From Aquimarina algiphila (lineage in GTDB: Bacteria > Bacteroidota > Bacteroidia > Flavobacteriales > Flavobacteriaceae): a stretch of 64,000 nucleotides of DNA. Below the pieces are notes generated by a model. The model was not told where the DNA came from. It was given only the letters and a program-made list of their open reading frames with translations, and did not search any database. The stretch is from positions 21,321 to 85,320 of the forward strand of contig NZ_VLNR01000021.1 in NCBI RefSeq assembly GCF_007489275.1. The letters are read 5' to 3'. The translations under genes and the position numbers were made by a program. This document shows, in pieces, positions 17,709-27,942 of the stretch (the first letter of the stretch is position 1; each line of letters opens with the position of its first letter).

Positions 17709-18521
17709 ATGAAAAAACTAATCCCACTATTACTTTTAATTGTTGCTTTTGTATCCTGTAAGCAGGAAGTAAAAACAGAACAAGAAACTGTTGTTTCAGA
17801 ACCAGTAAAAGAAGAAACTATTCCAGATCGATCAGGTAATTTTCCTGAAGATATAGCTGCTGTCTTTACAGCCCATGGAGGTATTCAAGCTTTTGACCAA
17901 ATGAATACTCTAATTTTTGAAATGGTAAAGCCAGAAGGAAACGAAAAACATACTACTGACCTTAAAACACGTCATGCCCGTATCGAAACTGATAAATTTG
18001 CTTTAGGGTTTGATGGAAATGAAGCTTGGTTAGAACAAGAAGATTCTACATCCTTCAAAGGAAACCCTCGTTTTTATCATAACCTAATGTTCTATTTTTA
18101 TGCCATGCCCTTTGTGTTAGGAGATGATGGTATTTCTTATGAAAAAATAGAAGATCTTAAAGTAGAGGATGTTTCATATCCCGGGTACAAAATATCATAT
18201 GGTGATGGTATTGGAGATTCTCCTAAAGATAATTATTTTGTGTATTATGATGAAGCATCTAAAAAAATGAAGTTTTTGGGATACACAGTTACTTTTTTTA
18301 GTAAAGAAAAAAGTGAGAAAATCAATTTAATTGAATACTCTGATTGGAATGATGTAAACGGGCTATTGTTGCCTAAAACTCTTAAGTGGAGAGTATTTGA
18401 GAACGGTGTAGCAGGAGAGGTAAGGAGTGAAAGAAATTTTGCAAATGCTAACGCAAGCAAAGAAAAGCCTTCTCCCTCATTATTTAAAAAACCTATTGTA
18501 GAAGAAAGTAAAACATTATAA
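17709..18521 (+). CDS. lipoprotein, DUF6503-like
   Basis: The N terminus is a lipoprotein signal (LLLLIVAFVSCKQE). The 270-residue protein continues with a Glu/Lys-rich linker and then a domain beginning AVFTAHGGIQAFDQMNTLIFEM, with W- and Y-rich strands (EAWLEQED, FYFYAMPFVLGDDG, YPGYKISYGDG, GLLLPKTLKWRVFENG). That pattern fits the LolA/LppX-like half-barrel group annotated as DUF6503 in Bacteroidota. It may bind a lipid or hydrophobic ligand in the periplasm; this is inference. It has its own strong terminator. Confidence 0.65.
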   Translation: MKKLIPLLLLIVAFVSCKQEVKTEQETVVSEPVKEETIPDRSGNFPEDIAAVFTAHGGIQAFDQMNTLIFEMVKPEGNEKHTTDLKTRHARIETDKFALGFDGNEAWLEQEDSTSFKGNPRFYHNLMFYFYAMPFVLGDDGISYEKIEDLKVEDVSYPGYKISYGDGIGDSPKDNYFVYYDEASKKMKFLGYTVTFFSKEKSEKINLIEYSDWNDVNGLLLPKTLKWRVFENGVAGEVRSERNFANANASKEKPSPSLFKKPIVEESKTL

Positions 18522-18537
18522 AATAAAAAATTATTTT

Positions 18538-18581
18538 AAAAAAGATGAACCCGTTACTATAGTAACGGGTTCATCTTTTTT
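18538..18581. terminator. long palindromic terminator
   Basis: A perfect 44-base palindrome (22 bp each side, GATGAACCCGTTACTA core) with A and T runs at its ends follows the lipoprotein gene by 17 bases. It can work in both directions, although no minus-strand gene ends here. Confidence 0.85.
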
Positions 18582-18813
18582 AAACAAAGAAGCTGACTTT
18601 TTTTGATAAAAATTCCATGCCTTTTTTAAGAATTATACAAAATACATCTAACTTTTTATTGCCAAAATATAAGATTAGTATTCTTCAATATGATTTTCAC
18701 TAAAATCAAGTGCATTTCAAAATTTTGGGTTTATAGAATTAGCTAACTTTATATCCTTTATTCAATTTTGATTACGAAAACGATATAGTTGATAACAAGT
18801 AAAAATCTAAATC

Positions 18814-19935
18814 ATGTATAGCGAACTTAACACAAGTAATAGAATTTTGATGGGTCCAGGACCTTCTGATGCGCATCCAAGAGTACTTAAAGCAATGTCA
18901 ACTCCTTTAATAGGACATTTAGATCCACAGTTCGTGACTATTATGGATGAGGTAAAAACAATGGTGCAGGATACGTTTATAACAAAGAATCATTTATCTT
19001 TTGTGGTCTCAGCTCCCGGAAGCGCAGGGATGGAAACTTGTTTGGTGAATTTATTAGAACCAGGTGATGATGTTATCATATGCATTAATGGGGTTTTTGG
19101 TGGTAGGATGGCTGATATTGCAGAACGATGTGGAGCAATTGTACATAAAGTCGAAGTAGCTTGGGGAACCGTAATATCACCAGAAGACATTAGGAAAGTA
19201 TTAGACAAGTGTCCAAAACCAAAATTGTTAGCTCTTGTGCATGCAGAAACATCAACAGGTGCCTTACAGCCGATTAAAGAAATTAGTGACCTGATTCATA
19301 ATGCAGGAGGTTTATTAATGGTTGATGCAGTGACTTCGTATTGTGGTGTAGAACTAAGAGTTGATGATTGGGGTATTGACGCAATATATACAGGAACACA
19401 AAAATGTCTTAGTGCTCCTCCAGGGTTATCCCCGGTTAGTTTTTCTGATAGAGCGGTTAAGGTACTGGAAAATAGGAAAACTAAGGTGCAAAGCTGGTTT
19501 TTAGATCTTAGTTTAGTTAAGAACTACTGGGGTGGTGAAAAACGGGCTTATCATCATACAGCGCCGGTTTCATCTATATATGCTCTGAGAGAATCTTTAC
19601 GTATCGTTTTAGAAGAAGGTTTGGAAAACAGATGGAAAAGGCATCAGCGGGTTCATGAAGTGCTAAAAACTAAATTAGAAAAATTAGGCTTTAGATATTT
19701 GGTAGAAGAACAATATAGGCTGCCAAACCTTAATTCTGTATTCTTACCTGATGGAAATGATGAAAACGTAATACGTTCTATATTATTGAATGATTATAAT
19801 ATTGAAGTAGGAGGTGGGTTAGGTGCTTTTTCCGGAAAAATATGGAGAATTGGTATTATGGGAGAGAGTTGTACCTTTAATCACGTCAATATGTTGATCA
19901 GCGCTCTTGAAGATATGAAAGAATTTAATGCTTAA
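18814..19935 (+). CDS. class V aminotransferase (alanine-glyoxylate / serine-pyruvate type)
   Basis: This 373-residue PLP enzyme starts SNRILMGPGPSDAHPRVL and has SAPGSAGMET, HAETSTGA, VDAVTSYCGVEL and the Schiff-base lysine in GTQKCLSAPPG (Lys197). These features define the alanine:glyoxylate/serine:pyruvate aminotransferase group of fold type I class V enzymes. It probably moves the amino group of alanine or serine to glyoxylate or pyruvate. The gene is single, with a hairpin right after it. The exact substrate pair cannot be read. Confidence 0.88.
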   Translation: MYSELNTSNRILMGPGPSDAHPRVLKAMSTPLIGHLDPQFVTIMDEVKTMVQDTFITKNHLSFVVSAPGSAGMETCLVNLLEPGDDVIICINGVFGGRMADIAERCGAIVHKVEVAWGTVISPEDIRKVLDKCPKPKLLALVHAETSTGALQPIKEISDLIHNAGGLLMVDAVTSYCGVELRVDDWGIDAIYTGTQKCLSAPPGLSPVSFSDRAVKVLENRKTKVQSWFLDLSLVKNYWGGEKRAYHHTAPVSSIYALRESLRIVLEEGLENRWKRHQRVHEVLKTKLEKLGFRYLVEEQYRLPNLNSVFLPDGNDENVIRSILLNDYNIEVGGGLGAFSGKIWRIGIMGESCTFNHVNMLISALEDMKEFNA

Positions 19936-19942
19936 AATTTAA

Positions 19943-19979
19943 AATACACCCCGTAGTTTAAAAAACTACGGGTGTATTG
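19943..19979. terminator. bidirectional terminator
   Basis: AATACACCCCGTAGTTT pairs with AAACTACGGGTGTATT (one bulged C) and is followed by a T-rich stretch; it separates the aminotransferase gene from the convergent amidohydrolase gene. Confidence 0.8.
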
Positions 19980-20012
19980 TTTTGATCTTCTTAGATTTAC
20001 TTAAAAAAGTTG

Positions 20013-21308
20013 TTACTTAGAATTGTATTTCTTACTATATCGTTTCCAAAGTTTGGTATGATGACTTTCTAAACTAATATCACGTCCTTGAATAAATGCT
20101 TTTTCTAATTGATTAGTGCGCATATCTAACGCGTCGCCTTTGCTAATAAATAGGGTAGCGTCTTTACCCACTTCTAGGGTTCCTGCAATGTCATCAATGC
20201 CAAGGATTTTTGCACTATTACCAGTAATGAGTTGTAGCGCTTTTTCTTTGTCTAATCCATGTGCGGCAACAGTTCCAGCTTGAAAAGGTAAATTTCGAGC
20301 ATTGGCACGTTCCATCTGGCCACTATTTTGTATTGCAACTAATACACCAGCATCCATAAGTAATTTTGCATTTTTATATGGTTGATCATAATCATCATCT
20401 TCCATAGCAGGAACACTATGAGCTCTGGTGCTAAGTACAGAAATATTATTCTGTTTTAATTGTGAAGCTACTTTATGCCCTTCATATGCTCCTACTAAAA
20501 CTAGTTTTTTGATTTTGTTATTCTTTGCAAAGGAAATGACATCTAGAATACCTTTTTCTGTTTCTACATGCATAAATAACGTTTTAGTGCCATCAAAAAG
20601 ACCTTTCATTGCATGATGAGGGAGGTTTATTGTTTCCTTATTAGATTGTATCGAGGCTTTAGCTTGCTGAACAAAATCTACTAACTGGGTTACTTGTTTT
20701 TCGTATTTTTTGTTTGCTTTAAACCCAGGGTCTTCACCAAGCCACCAACGTCCTCTTGTAAATGTATTTGGCCAATTGATATGAATCCCATCATCAATTT
20801 TGATAGCAGCATCTTCCCAATTCCATGCATCTAGTTGTACAATCGATGATGTTCCTGTAATTCTACCTCCTCTTGGGGTTACCTGAGCTATTAAAACACC
20901 ATTTGGTCTCATGCTTTCTACAATTTTGCTTTCAGCATTATAAGCAATGATACTGCGAATGTGAGGGTTGTAATTTCCAATTTCACTATCATCATCTGTT
21001 GCGCGAACAGCACTTATTTCTACTAGCCCTAAAGTAGAGTTAGGGGCTATAAAACCGGGATAAACATGTTTTCCAGAAGCATCAATCACGGTCCCTTTTG
21101 AAGCAGAACTTCCTGATGAGCCAACTGCGGTAATCTTTCCATTTTCAAAAATAATTATACTGTTTTGGATCACTTCTCCATTACCGATATGAGCAGTGGC
21201 TCCAGTAATAGTAATGGCGGTTTTTTGATTTTTTGCAGGTATTTGCTGAGCACTTATCTTTCCGTATGAGATGAGACAGAGTACTATTATGGCAATTATA
21301 TTTTTCAT
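20013..21308 (-). CDS. secreted amidohydrolase-like protein, metal site degenerate
   Basis: From ATG 21308 the protein has a signal peptide (NIIAIIVLCLISYGKISAQ) and 431 residues in the imidazolonepropionase-like amidohydrolase fold: an N-terminal ITGATAHIGNGEVIQN strand block and the C-terminal LEVGKDATLFISKG. The metal ligands look lost: the HxH position reads PGFIAPNS, the expected THxxEG region reads VGAYEGHK, and the final Asp region reads IQNSGQ. It may thus be a non-catalytic partner of the larger neighbour encoded 50 bases upstream on the same strand. A longer start at 21335 is possible but would bury the signal. Confidence 0.8.
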   Translation of the reverse strand: MKNIIAIIVLCLISYGKISAQQIPAKNQKTAITITGATAHIGNGEVIQNSIIIFENGKITAVGSSGSSASKGTVIDASGKHVYPGFIAPNSTLGLVEISAVRATDDDSEIGNYNPHIRSIIAYNAESKIVESMRPNGVLIAQVTPRGGRITGTSSIVQLDAWNWEDAAIKIDDGIHINWPNTFTRGRWWLGEDPGFKANKKYEKQVTQLVDFVQQAKASIQSNKETINLPHHAMKGLFDGTKTLFMHVETEKGILDVISFAKNNKIKKLVLVGAYEGHKVASQLKQNNISVLSTRAHSVPAMEDDDYDQPYKNAKLLMDAGVLVAIQNSGQMERANARNLPFQAGTVAAHGLDKEKALQLITGNSAKILGIDDIAGTLEVGKDATLFISKGDALDMRTNQLEKAFIQGRDISLESHHTKLWKRYSKKYNSK

Positions 21309-21358
21309 GTTTTTTATGATTATAGACTTTGGCAAGCTCGGTCTGATAAATGTTTTAT

Positions 21359-24346
21359 TTAGTTAATAGTCTCCAAGGTTTCACATTCAAAATTTTGTTT
21401 TTCCTTTTTCTTGGCAGGCTGTGTTTTAAGCCCACTGTTTTTTGCTTTTATCATCATCGTAGAAAGCTTGTTCTTTTCTTTTGTAATAGATTGTCTCATA
21501 GCTTTATCTTTTTCAAGATCAAAATAAATTGCTCCTTCAATTATAGTTTTTTCCGCTTTAGCATATATAGAAAGAGGATGATCGGTCCATAATACTAAAT
21601 CAGCGTCTTTACCTACTTTAATACTACCTACTCTATCGTCTATGTGTAATAGCTTTGCTGGATTTAAAGTCACAAATTTTAAGGCATCTTCTTCGCTAAC
21701 TCCACCATATTTTACAGATTTTGCAGCTTCTTGATTAAGACGACGAGACATTTCACCATCATCACTGTTAATGGCAGTTACCACACCTTGTTTGTGCATA
21801 ATAGCAGCGTTATATGGTATTGCATCATTAACTTCATATTTGTATGCCCACCAATCAGAAAAAGTAGATCCACCTACACCATGAGCAGCCATTTTATCTG
21901 CAACTTTATATCCTTCAAGAATATGAGTGAATGTGTTAATTTTAAAGTTAAACTTTTCAGCAACTTTCATTAGCATGTTGATCTCACTTTGTACATAAGA
22001 ATGACAACTAATAAAACGTTCGCTATTAAGAATTTCTACCATAGTCTCCATTTCTGTATCCTTACGATAGGGAACCCCACTTTTCTTTAGTTTTTCATAT
22101 TCTTTTGCTCTAGAAAAGTAATCAACATATAACTGCTCAACTCCCATTCTTGACTGGGGAAAACGGCTAAAACTTTGCCAGTTACTTTGTTTAACATTTT
22201 CACCTAAAGCAAATTTGATAAACTTAGGAGCATTAGTGTAAATTAGATGATTTGCATCTTCACCCCATTTTAACTTTATAATGGCAGAACGTCCACCAAT
22301 AGGGTTTGCAGAACCATGAAGTATCTGAATAGAAGTTACCCCACCGGCAAGATTTCTGTAAATGTTGATATCATCAGGGTCAACAACATCTTCTATGGTA
22401 ACCTCAGCAGAAGAGTTATGCCCTGCTTCATTAATTGCAGCAGCAGCAATATGAGAATGTTCATCGATAATACCAGCAGTAAGATGCTTTCCTGTAGCAT
22501 CAATTACTCTAGCATTTCCAGAATTTAGATTTTTACCTATCGCTGAGATTTTACCATTCTTGATGAGAACATCTGTAGTTTGCATGATCCCTTCTATCTC
22601 ATTAGTCCATACCGTAGCATTTTTAAATAGTATAGTTTCAGGTTTTGGTAATTGAGTGTTACCATAAGCTATATTAGGATATACCACCGGTAGAACTTCG
22701 GGAGCATCTTTTTTCTTAGCATCTTTTTTAACATCTTTTGTACCTGCAGTATCTTCTGTTTTCTTTTTAACCGAAAAAGAAGTTTGTGCTCCATTAGGAA
22801 GTATAGTTTTTCCACTCCAGAAATTTGAGTTGTCTCCGATTTTTGAAATGATTCTGGTATATTGGGTTTTTGTGGTGTCTGGATCAGTAAATGTTATAGT
22901 TACCCAATCATTTTTATAATTGATTTTAGTCCCTAATTTAGTTTCTCCAAGCTTTAATTCAGCTTTAGGAGAAGAGGTTTTTCCCGAAATCGATAAATCA
23001 TATGTTTTTCCAGAAACTGATAATTCATATTTTCCGTTAATATCAGTAATATTCATGTCATTAATAATATTTTTATGACCCTGTATCCAGTTTTCATATA
23101 TAATATTATCCTTTGAAAACAACTCATCTTTTGAAATTAAAAAGTTGGCATACGCTCCTTTTTTAATACTTCCCAAAAGATTACTTTTTCCTAAGATTTC
23201 AGCGGGAATGGTGGTTAAAGCGGCAATGGCAGTTTTTTTATCCAAACCATGTTCAATTGCCTTTACTATTCTGGTTTCTAGATCAGCTATCTTCTTTAAC
23301 TTATGTGTTGTCAAAGAAAATGTAATTCCGTTTTTAGATAAAACATATGGATTAGTTGGAGCTTGATTCCAATGACGCATATCACCCAAACTAACCAAAT
23401 TAGCCATGAAAGGGTCAGATACATCATATGCTTCTGGAAAATCAAGTGGAATGATATATTTTGCATTAGTAGCTTTTACTTTATCTATACGAGCATATTC
23501 ATCTCCACCACCCACTAATATATATTGTATATTAAACTGATCACCAACTTTATCTGCTCTAAAACCATTAATTCTGCTTCCGACGTCAAAAATTTGAGGA
23601 AGGTTTTTATTTCTGTTTAATGCCTCTAATGATAAATCTTTGTTATTAGCATTACCACCTGCATACCAATCAGCATCATAATACATTTGTCTAAGTAAAG
23701 CCATACTACCCATTAGAGAAGTGGGATACATTTGCTTGCTTTTATTGCTTTTAGAAAATGATAAAAATTGAGCTGATCGATCACTTAATAGACGTTCTCC
23801 TTCTGTTCCTTGATTGTTTAATGCTACTAATAATCCAGTTCCTCTCACTATACCATCTGGCATATGTGTATTTACAACACCAAATCCTTCTTTTATGAAT
23901 TCGGTAGCTTTTTTTGTGTCATACTTAAAAAGAGTTAGAGCATTAGTTTCGGGACGTATATGGTCATTCCAATAATATCCTTCTCTAGAAGCTTCATATT
24001 GTGGATTTCCTCTAAATGGACTACCCCCTTTGCGTTTTGGTTTTTCGATACCAAAGTTGGTAAAAGGATCAATGAAAGAAGCGTAAATATGTTTTCCTTT
24101 TAGGTCAATAACAACACTGTTAGTGGGAATGGATAAGGAATTACCTACCTGTACAATCTTTCCTTTTTGGATAATCAGAATTCCATTTTTGATTTCTGTA
24201 TCAGGTGTAGTGTGAATAATCGCATTTTTAAATACGGTGTAATTAGAATCTGTGGTATTAACTCCATCATTTTTAGGAAAATAATCTTGAGAATGAGAAT
24301 TTAATATTCCACATGCTATTGCAAGTGATAATAGAAGTTTTTTCAT
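21359..24346 (-). CDS. large secreted protein with two amidohydrolase modules
   Basis: A 995-residue protein with a signal peptide (KKLLLSLAIACGILNSHSQ). The first module (about 30-410) keeps the sandwich strands and the IKKGAYANFLISKD ending but has PFTNF where HxH is expected. The second (about 590-970) keeps an active-looking site: GIIDEHSHIAA, SCHSY, FTHILEGYK and INSDDGE, ending VGKDADLVLWTDHP. A Lys-rich linker (around VKKDAKKKDAPE) separates them. It is likely a periplasmic or secreted hydrolase of cyclic amides or peptides; substrate unknown. It forms an operon with the shorter amidohydrolase-like gene. Confidence 0.85.
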   Translation of the reverse strand: MKKLLLSLAIACGILNSHSQDYFPKNDGVNTTDSNYTVFKNAIIHTTPDTEIKNGILIIQKGKIVQVGNSLSIPTNSVVIDLKGKHIYASFIDPFTNFGIEKPKRKGGSPFRGNPQYEASREGYYWNDHIRPETNALTLFKYDTKKATEFIKEGFGVVNTHMPDGIVRGTGLLVALNNQGTEGERLLSDRSAQFLSFSKSNKSKQMYPTSLMGSMALLRQMYYDADWYAGGNANNKDLSLEALNRNKNLPQIFDVGSRINGFRADKVGDQFNIQYILVGGGDEYARIDKVKATNAKYIIPLDFPEAYDVSDPFMANLVSLGDMRHWNQAPTNPYVLSKNGITFSLTTHKLKKIADLETRIVKAIEHGLDKKTAIAALTTIPAEILGKSNLLGSIKKGAYANFLISKDELFSKDNIIYENWIQGHKNIINDMNITDINGKYELSVSGKTYDLSISGKTSSPKAELKLGETKLGTKINYKNDWVTITFTDPDTTKTQYTRIISKIGDNSNFWSGKTILPNGAQTSFSVKKKTEDTAGTKDVKKDAKKKDAPEVLPVVYPNIAYGNTQLPKPETILFKNATVWTNEIEGIMQTTDVLIKNGKISAIGKNLNSGNARVIDATGKHLTAGIIDEHSHIAAAAINEAGHNSSAEVTIEDVVDPDDINIYRNLAGGVTSIQILHGSANPIGGRSAIIKLKWGEDANHLIYTNAPKFIKFALGENVKQSNWQSFSRFPQSRMGVEQLYVDYFSRAKEYEKLKKSGVPYRKDTEMETMVEILNSERFISCHSYVQSEINMLMKVAEKFNFKINTFTHILEGYKVADKMAAHGVGGSTFSDWWAYKYEVNDAIPYNAAIMHKQGVVTAINSDDGEMSRRLNQEAAKSVKYGGVSEEDALKFVTLNPAKLLHIDDRVGSIKVGKDADLVLWTDHPLSIYAKAEKTIIEGAIYFDLEKDKAMRQSITKEKNKLSTMMIKAKNSGLKTQPAKKKEKQNFECETLETIN

Positions 24347-24498
24347 GAGAGTTGCGTAAAGTGTATTGAATCGGTTTTAAAGATAATAGTTGAATCAAAA
24401 GGAGTTTGTTAATTAAGGTTTATTTAACAGTTGTAGGTATACTCTTTGATATCTATTTATTTTTTTATTGACTAAATTACCACATAAACATATCCATC

Positions 24499-25197
24499 AT
24501 GAAAAATTATCTTTTTATTCTAGCGGCTTTTTTTTGTATTTTAATGAATGCACAACAAACACCTGCAAGCTCACCTGTTGAATTTAATCAAACAACTAAT
24601 AAAATACTATTGAATCAATTTGTAAGAACAGCATTAAAAAATACTGTCTCTGAAGAATCCATTAATGGTAATAAGTATTATGAAGAAGATTACAGAGTAG
24701 CAAATATATTTGTTGATGATGTAGTAATCGGAGAATATCCAGTAAGGTATAATGGTTTTCATGATGAAATAGAAGTTATGGAAGGTAATAAAGTATCAGC
24801 TCTTTTACCTAAAAAAAATGTAAAAGTAGTTTTTGATGAGTACATTTATAAAACTTTAAATGATGATGTTGATGCCCGAAAAAAAAGCTATTTTATTGAT
24901 TTTCAGAACGGTAAAAATGTGTCGTTGATTTTAAAGGCGAGGAAAAAGATTAAAAGGGCAGCTCAACCACATTCTGGTTTAGGAGGAAGTATTCCGGCAA
25001 ATTTTTATGAAGACTACAAATATTATATAAAAGATAAAAGCGGAGATTTAACAAAGATAAAACTTAAAAAGAAGGAGGTTTTAGCTGTCTTAAAAGATAA
25101 AAAAACTGAAATAGAAAAATTTGCTTCTTCAAAAAAATTAAGTTTTAAAAAAAAGGAAGATTTGATTAAAATTATAGACTACTATAATACGTTGTAG
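24499..25197 (+). CDS. secreted protein of unknown function
   Basis: A 232-residue protein with a clear signal peptide ending near LMNAQQTP. No family is recognised. The mature part is rich in Lys, Asp and Tyr, has short beta-like segments (ANIFVDDVVIGEYPVRYNGFHDEIEV, KVVFDEYIYKTL) and a basic helical C terminus (KKKEVLAVLKDKKTEIEKF). It probably resides in the periplasm or is secreted. The stop is only 2 bases from the end of the convergent DUF3810 gene. Confidence 0.6.
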   Translation: MKNYLFILAAFFCILMNAQQTPASSPVEFNQTTNKILLNQFVRTALKNTVSEESINGNKYYEEDYRVANIFVDDVVIGEYPVRYNGFHDEIEVMEGNKVSALLPKKNVKVVFDEYIYKTLNDDVDARKKSYFIDFQNGKNVSLILKARKKIKRAAQPHSGLGGSIPANFYEDYKYYIKDKSGDLTKIKLKKKEVLAVLKDKKTEIEKFASSKKLSFKKKEDLIKIIDYYNTL

Positions 25198-25199
25198 TT

Positions 25200-26264
25200 T
25201 TATAATTTGGTCTTGTAATAATTAACTAATAAGGCTACTACATAGCTGTACGTGTCTAATCCATCAGGTTGATCGTTAGCTTTTAGATAACTGTCATAAG
25301 TACTTTTAAAGATAGGTTCAAGAGGATTTTCGTAGGATTCCCAAAATTGATTTACCTCTAGATAATTTTTTCGAATTCCCGGACGTAATTTTTCAATAAG
25401 ACAAATGGCTTTTTCTTCGTTACGAAGATAGAGGTCATTTAAGCAAAACTTTAAAGCAAATGTAACTCCGCTATAATTAAAATAAGAATCATCATAGTTT
25501 ATTGTGGTTAAGGCGGCTATAAAGTTAGCTTCATTTTCTTTTGCAAACCCCAATTGGTGAGCTTGCTCATGACAACTTGTTGTTGGAGCTTTATAGTTAA
25601 GAATTAATCCATTTATTTGTGCTTCATTAGTAATCGGATTTAGGTATCCACTAAAGCCCATGTAGGTAAGAGGAAGACTTAAAAGTGATGTTTTAATACT
25701 CTTAGGGTGATACTTTAATGTAGGGAATATGGTATTAAGTTGATCATAGGCAGGGACTGTTTTTTGAAAAACTTCGTCTTTGGTATATGGGATTCGTATT
25801 GGCAAAGAGTCGTTGGGTTCTAATTCTAAATGTAGAGAATTAGCTTGTGAAATCAATTTCTCAGAAACCTTAATAAGTTCCACTTCGGTATATTGATCAT
25901 CAATTTTTAGTATTTCATGTAATGGCAGTCGATAATAATTCATACCCCATAGGATATGAAAACTAGCATAAACGATAGATAAGGTAGCTCCAATATCGAA
26001 TAGGACTTCTTTCCAAATTATTTTTTTTCTAAATACCTTTTTGAATAAAAATCGAATTAACAATACAATCAAAATACAATAGACTATATCTCCAAAAGAA
26101 AACGGAATCCAGCCAAATACATACCGTAGAATTTTAGAAGTATAAATAAAAATTCCATTACTGTAAAATTGTTCGATAACATCAGGGAAAAAAGAGAGTA
26201 CTTTAACCAGAATGACCTGAATTGGCAGTAATATCGTGAGATATAGCTTTGTTTTAGATTGCAT
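25200..26264 (-). CDS. DUF3810 membrane protein with HExxH motif
   Basis: The 354-residue protein has three N-terminal membrane helices (KLYLTILLPIQVILVKVLSFF, FGDIVYCILIVLLIRFLF, ILFDIGATLSIVYASFHILWG) and a C-terminal domain with SCHEQAHQLGFAKENEANF. This HExxH followed by a downstream Glu resembles zincin metallopeptidases, and DUF3810 proteins are built this way. It is likely a membrane-bound protease facing the periplasm, with unknown substrate. Evidence for activity is the motif only. Confidence 0.78.
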   Translation of the reverse strand: MQSKTKLYLTILLPIQVILVKVLSFFPDVIEQFYSNGIFIYTSKILRYVFGWIPFSFGDIVYCILIVLLIRFLFKKVFRKKIIWKEVLFDIGATLSIVYASFHILWGMNYYRLPLHEILKIDDQYTEVELIKVSEKLISQANSLHLELEPNDSLPIRIPYTKDEVFQKTVPAYDQLNTIFPTLKYHPKSIKTSLLSLPLTYMGFSGYLNPITNEAQINGLILNYKAPTTSCHEQAHQLGFAKENEANFIAALTTINYDDSYFNYSGVTFALKFCLNDLYLRNEEKAICLIEKLRPGIRKNYLEVNQFWESYENPLEPIFKSTYDSYLKANDQPDGLDTYSYVVALLVNYYKTKL

Positions 26265-26397
26265 TGGGTAAATATATTTACAATTCTGAATTTAGGATAA
26301 CGAATTAAGAGTTTTTTAGTATCAATTAGTTTAACTCATGAAACTTTGATTCTTAATTTTAAATTAAGAATTTCGCAATTCTAAATATAATACACAT

Positions 26398-27858
26398 ATG
26401 AATTCAGAAATAAGAGCCTTAGAACCCAAAAGACTTTGGAATAAATTTGCAGATCTTAATGAAGTACCAAGACCTTCAAAAAAAGAAGAGCGTGTAATCG
26501 CGTTTATGAAAGATTTTGGAGCATCTTTAGGATTGATAACCGAAGTTGATAAAGTTGGCAATGTCCTTATAAAGAAACCAGCTACAGCAGGGCTTGAGAA
26601 TCGTAAGACTGTGGTAATGCAATCACATTTGGATATGGTGCATCAAAAGAATGCAGATACTGATTTCGATTTTGATACTCAAGGAATAGAAATGTATGTT
26701 GACGGAGATTGGGTACGTGCCAACGGAACAACACTTGGTGCTGATAATGGATTAGGAGTAGCAACAATTATGGCAATTCTTGAAGCAACAGATATTGCTC
26801 ATCCTGCTCTTGAAGCACTTTTTACTATTGATGAAGAAACTGGTATGACAGGGGCTATGGGGTTAGAAGGCGGATGGTTACAAGGGGATATACTTTTAAA
26901 TCTGGATACAGAAGAAGATGATGAAATCGGAGTAGGCTGTGCTGGTGGAATAGATGTAACTGCCAAAAGAACCTATAGAGAAGAACCTATAGAACAAGGT
27001 AAAAAAGCATATGTCATTTCGGTTACAGGGCTTAATGGTGGTCATTCTGGAATGGATATTCATAAAGGATTGGGAAATGCCAATAGAATAATGAATAGAC
27101 TATTGTTTGATGGTTTTGAAAATTTCGGACTACAAATCAGTGAAATCAAAGGAGGAAGTTTGCGTAACGCTATACCTAGAGAGAGTTTTGCCAATATAGT
27201 TGTTGATACTGTTCAAGCTGAAGCTTTTGAGTTTGAGCTCAATGAATTGATAAAAACAATTAAGAATGAACTTAGTACAGTGGATCCAAATCTTAGTATA
27301 GAGATTAAGGAAACTAATCTGCCAGAAAAAGTAATGGAATTAGGAGTACAAGAAGGAATGTTAAAAGCGTTATATGCAGCGCATAATGGAGTGTATAAGA
27401 TGAGTGCGTCGATTTCGGATTTAGTAGAAACCTCTAACAATATATCAAAAGTTACTATAGGAAATGGAGAAGTGACTATTGAATGCCTAACCCGAAGTAG
27501 CGTAGAATCCTCTAAACAAGATTTGGTTAATAAATTAAGAGCAACTTTTGAATTGATAGGGTGTGAAGTAATTACTGGTGGTGATTATCCTGGTTGGGCA
27601 CCTAATATGAATTCATCAATTCTAAAAGTATTAGATGAATTATATCAAAAATTAAACGGAGAAAAAGCGCATGTAGCTGCTTGTCACGCTGGTTTAGAAT
27701 GTGGTATTTTGGGGCAAAATTACCCAAATATGGATATGATATCTTTTGGTCCGACAATTTTAGGAGCACATTCTCCAGACGAAAGAGCAAGCATTTCTTC
27801 TGTTCAGAAATATTGGAAGTTTGTTAAAGAAATTTTAGCAAATATTCCGTTGCAATAG
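26398..27858 (+). CDS. pepD: aminoacyl-histidine dipeptidase
   Basis: A 486-residue M20 metallopeptidase. The zinc ligands are in SHLDMVH, GADNGLGVA, DEETGMTGA and near GAHSPDERASI, and the lid domain starts near GLNGGHSGMDI. PepD enzymes release amino acids from dipeptides such as carnosine in the cytoplasm; there is no signal peptide. An AT-rich imperfect palindrome (26349-26371, ATTCTTAATTT-T-AAATTAAGAAT) lies just upstream of the start and could take part in regulation. A strong bidirectional terminator follows the gene. Confidence 0.92.
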   Translation: MNSEIRALEPKRLWNKFADLNEVPRPSKKEERVIAFMKDFGASLGLITEVDKVGNVLIKKPATAGLENRKTVVMQSHLDMVHQKNADTDFDFDTQGIEMYVDGDWVRANGTTLGADNGLGVATIMAILEATDIAHPALEALFTIDEETGMTGAMGLEGGWLQGDILLNLDTEEDDEIGVGCAGGIDVTAKRTYREEPIEQGKKAYVISVTGLNGGHSGMDIHKGLGNANRIMNRLLFDGFENFGLQISEIKGGSLRNAIPRESFANIVVDTVQAEAFEFELNELIKTIKNELSTVDPNLSIEIKETNLPEKVMELGVQEGMLKALYAAHNGVYKMSASISDLVETSNNISKVTIGNGEVTIECLTRSSVESSKQDLVNKLRATFELIGCEVITGGDYPGWAPNMNSSILKVLDELYQKLNGEKAHVAACHAGLECGILGQNYPNMDMISFGPTILGAHSPDERASISSVQKYWKFVKEILANIPLQ

Positions 27859-27888
27859 ATAATAAAAGTAATCGTTCTTTTAGTTACT

Positions 27889-27920
27889 AAAAAAGCGTCC
27901 TGATCAGGACGCTTTTTTTT
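27889..27920. terminator. bidirectional terminator
   Basis: A perfect palindrome with core AGCGTCCTGATCAGGACGCT, an A run before and eight T residues after, stands between the convergent pepD and cyclophilin-FKBP genes. Confidence 0.9.
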
Positions 27921-27942
27921 ATATTTCTTCTGTAACTATTTT

